Positions 63,029 through 64,000 of a stretch of 64,000 bases of DNA are shown one piece after another. This DNA is from Ruegeria aquimaris (GTDB taxonomy: Bacteria; Pseudomonadota; Alphaproteobacteria; Rhodobacterales; Rhodobacteraceae). Numbering within the stretch: the first letter of the stretch is position 1; each line of letters begins with the position of its first letter. Location of the stretch: contig NZ_JAOWLB010000005.1 in NCBI RefSeq assembly GCF_025751555.1, forward strand, positions 1 to 64,000, given 5' to 3'. The translations under genes and the position numbers were made by a program. A model generated the notes under the pieces. It had not been told where the DNA came from. It was given only the letters and a program-made list of their open reading frames with translations, and searched no databases.

Positions 63029-63892
63029 ATGACCCCCTTTGTGAAAGCTTTCTTTGATGAGGCGACCTTTACCGTGTCCTACCTGGTGCGCGAGCCGCAG
63101 GGGAAAAGCTGCGCCATCATCGACAGCGTGCTGGATTTCGATCACGCCTCGGGGCGGACGAACACCAAATCGGCGGATGCGATCATCGAATACGCCAAAG
63201 CCGAAGACCTGCGGGTGGAGTGGATTCTGGAAAGCCATGTTCACGCCGACCATTTGTCTGCCGCACCCTATCTGCAAGAAGCTTTGGGTGGGAAAATCGG
63301 TATCGGCAAGAACATCACCATCGTTCAGGACACGTTCGGAAAAGTGTTCAACGAGGGCACCGAATTCCAGCGCGACGGCAGTCAGTTCGATGCCCTGTTC
63401 CAGGACGGCGACAGTTTCCATGTCGGCCAGATGCGCGGCGATGTGCTGCATACGCCCGGCCATACCCCGGCCTGCCTGACCTATGTCATCGGCGATGCAG
63501 CGTTTGTGGGCGATACGCTGTTCATGCCCGATTTCGGAACGGCGCGCTGTGATTTTCCTGGCGGCTCTTCGGCGACCCTCTACCAGTCGATCCAGAAAAT
63601 CCTGGCCCTGCCTGACGAAACTCGCATCTTTGTCGGTCACGACTACAAGGCGCCCGGGCGGGACGAATATGCCTGGGAAACCACCGTGGGCGAACAGAAG
63701 GCGCTGAACATCCACATCGGTCAAGGCCGCAGCATCGAAGAGTTCGTACACATGCGCGACACCCGCGATGCGACCCTGGCAATGCCGCGCCTGATCCTGC
63801 CCTCTTTGCAGGTGAACATGCGCGCCGGACACATGCCGCCAGCGGACGAACAGGGTAACGTTTATCTGAAACTTCCGGTCAACAAGCTCTGA
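63029..63892 (+). CDS. MBL-fold persulfide dioxygenase-like hydrolase (Blh/ETHE1 type)
   Basis: 287 residues of the metallo-beta-lactamase superfamily. ESHVHADHLSAAPYLQ is the HxHxDH metal motif. DVLHTPGHTPACLTYVIGD with the next His, and FVGDTLFMPDFGTARCDFPGGS with Asp, complete the ETHE1-type site, as does IFVGHDYKAPGRDEYAWETT. It probably oxidises glutathione persulfide or sulfide-derived species; such genes often pair with YeeE/YedE transporters, and one begins 42 bp downstream here. Confidence 0.9.
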   Translation: MTPFVKAFFDEATFTVSYLVREPQGKSCAIIDSVLDFDHASGRTNTKSADAIIEYAKAEDLRVEWILESHVHADHLSAAPYLQEALGGKIGIGKNITIVQDTFGKVFNEGTEFQRDGSQFDALFQDGDSFHVGQMRGDVLHTPGHTPACLTYVIGDAAFVGDTLFMPDFGTARCDFPGGSSATLYQSIQKILALPDETRIFVGHDYKAPGRDEYAWETTVGEQKALNIHIGQGRSIEEFVHMRDTRDATLAMPRLILPSLQVNMRAGHMPPADEQGNVYLKLPVNKL

Positions 63893-63934
63893 CCGTACCG
63901 AAACAAACAAGCGCGAACAAAAGAGACAGGGCAT

Positions 63935-64000
63935 ATGGAAACGGATTGGATATGGGGCCTCGTCGGTGGCCTGCTGATTGGCACCGGCGGCGCGGTGTAT
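63935..64000 (+). CDS. YeeE/YedE family transporter (partial, continues beyond the window)
   Basis: Only the first 22 codons are present (METDWIWGLVGGLLIGTGGAVY). The start with a Trp-rich lead and a glycine-rich first helix is typical of YeeE/YedE (sulfur transport) membrane proteins, and location after an ETHE1-like gene is the usual arrangement (compare pmpAB). The assignment is made mainly from context. AGAGACAGGG precedes the ATG. Confidence 0.6.
   Translation, partial: METDWIWGLVGGLLIGTGGAVY

Overview
The window is GC-rich, densely coding DNA from an alphaproteobacterium, most likely a marine Rhodobacterales (Roseobacter-group) bacterium. Pointers are ectoine-degradation genes of the doe/eut type, an alphaproteobacterial psd-pssA pair, a GapR (DUF2312) gene, Hint-domain and sulfotransferase-like proteins typical of Roseobacters, and genes packed into operons with 1-4 bp start/stop overlaps. 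There is no rRNA, CRISPR array, insertion sequence, integrase or phage gene. One tRNA gene (Thr, anticodon TGT) is present. The species was not determined.

Layout. 1-8993 (minus strand) is a cell-surface block: a two-partner secretion pair (a TpsA filamentous-haemagglutinin-like adhesin running off the left edge, and its TpsB transporter), then a ~1200-residue RTX calcium-binding protein. 9086-12200 (minus) is a compact arsenate operon: an ArsR-ArsC fusion, an arsenate-linked GAPDH and the MFS exporter ArsJ. 12456-14332 (minus) makes or recycles phospholipid (dgkA-like, psd, pssA). 14454-18583 is the ectoine-degradation core doeA-doeB-doeD with a divergent AsnC/Lrp regulator. 18679-23156 carries a fused CoA-transferase and a MarR/aromatic hydroxylase pair resembling mobR-mobA. 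23197-31829 mixes a GST, a TPR-sulfotransferase, a periplasmic 5'-nucleotidase, the overlapping series DUF952-DUF1330-pyrD-arsC, a MATE transporter and two thioesterases.

31947-40141 (plus) is a fatty-acid beta-oxidation region: two MerR regulators, a small lipoprotein, an acyl-CoA dehydrogenase, a small protein, a GST, a thiolase, a cupin and a FadB-type multifunctional enzyme. 40217-46330 holds mostly uncharacterised genes, including a rhodanese-HigA fusion, a Hint protein and a degenerate M48-like membrane protein. 46409-50950 (minus) is a nucleoside-salvage operon (cdd-deoA-deoB-add-upp). 51091-57139 has a VOC-cupin fusion, malic enzyme maeB, a GFA protein and propionyl-CoA synthetase prpE preceded by a cluster of TTTGCAAA boxes. 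57309-58890 is a three-gene periplasmic cysteine-rich/Sco cluster. 58974-64000 holds an amidase, tRNA-Thr, a sulfotransferase-like protein, gapR, small proteins, and a persulfide-dioxygenase-like metallo-hydrolase next to the start of a YeeE/YedE transporter.

How it fits together. The window combines osmolyte and aromatic catabolism, short- and long-chain acyl-CoA metabolism feeding the TCA cycle (FadAB, PrpE, MaeB), nucleoside recycling, arsenic and sulfide detoxification, and surface adhesion. The best-supported specialised system is the arsRC-gapdh-arsJ operon. The least described are the periplasmic Cys/Sco trio, the rhodanese-HigA fusion and a small interspersed hairpin repeat present in three copies. 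Identities rest on motif reading by eye; no database search was run.
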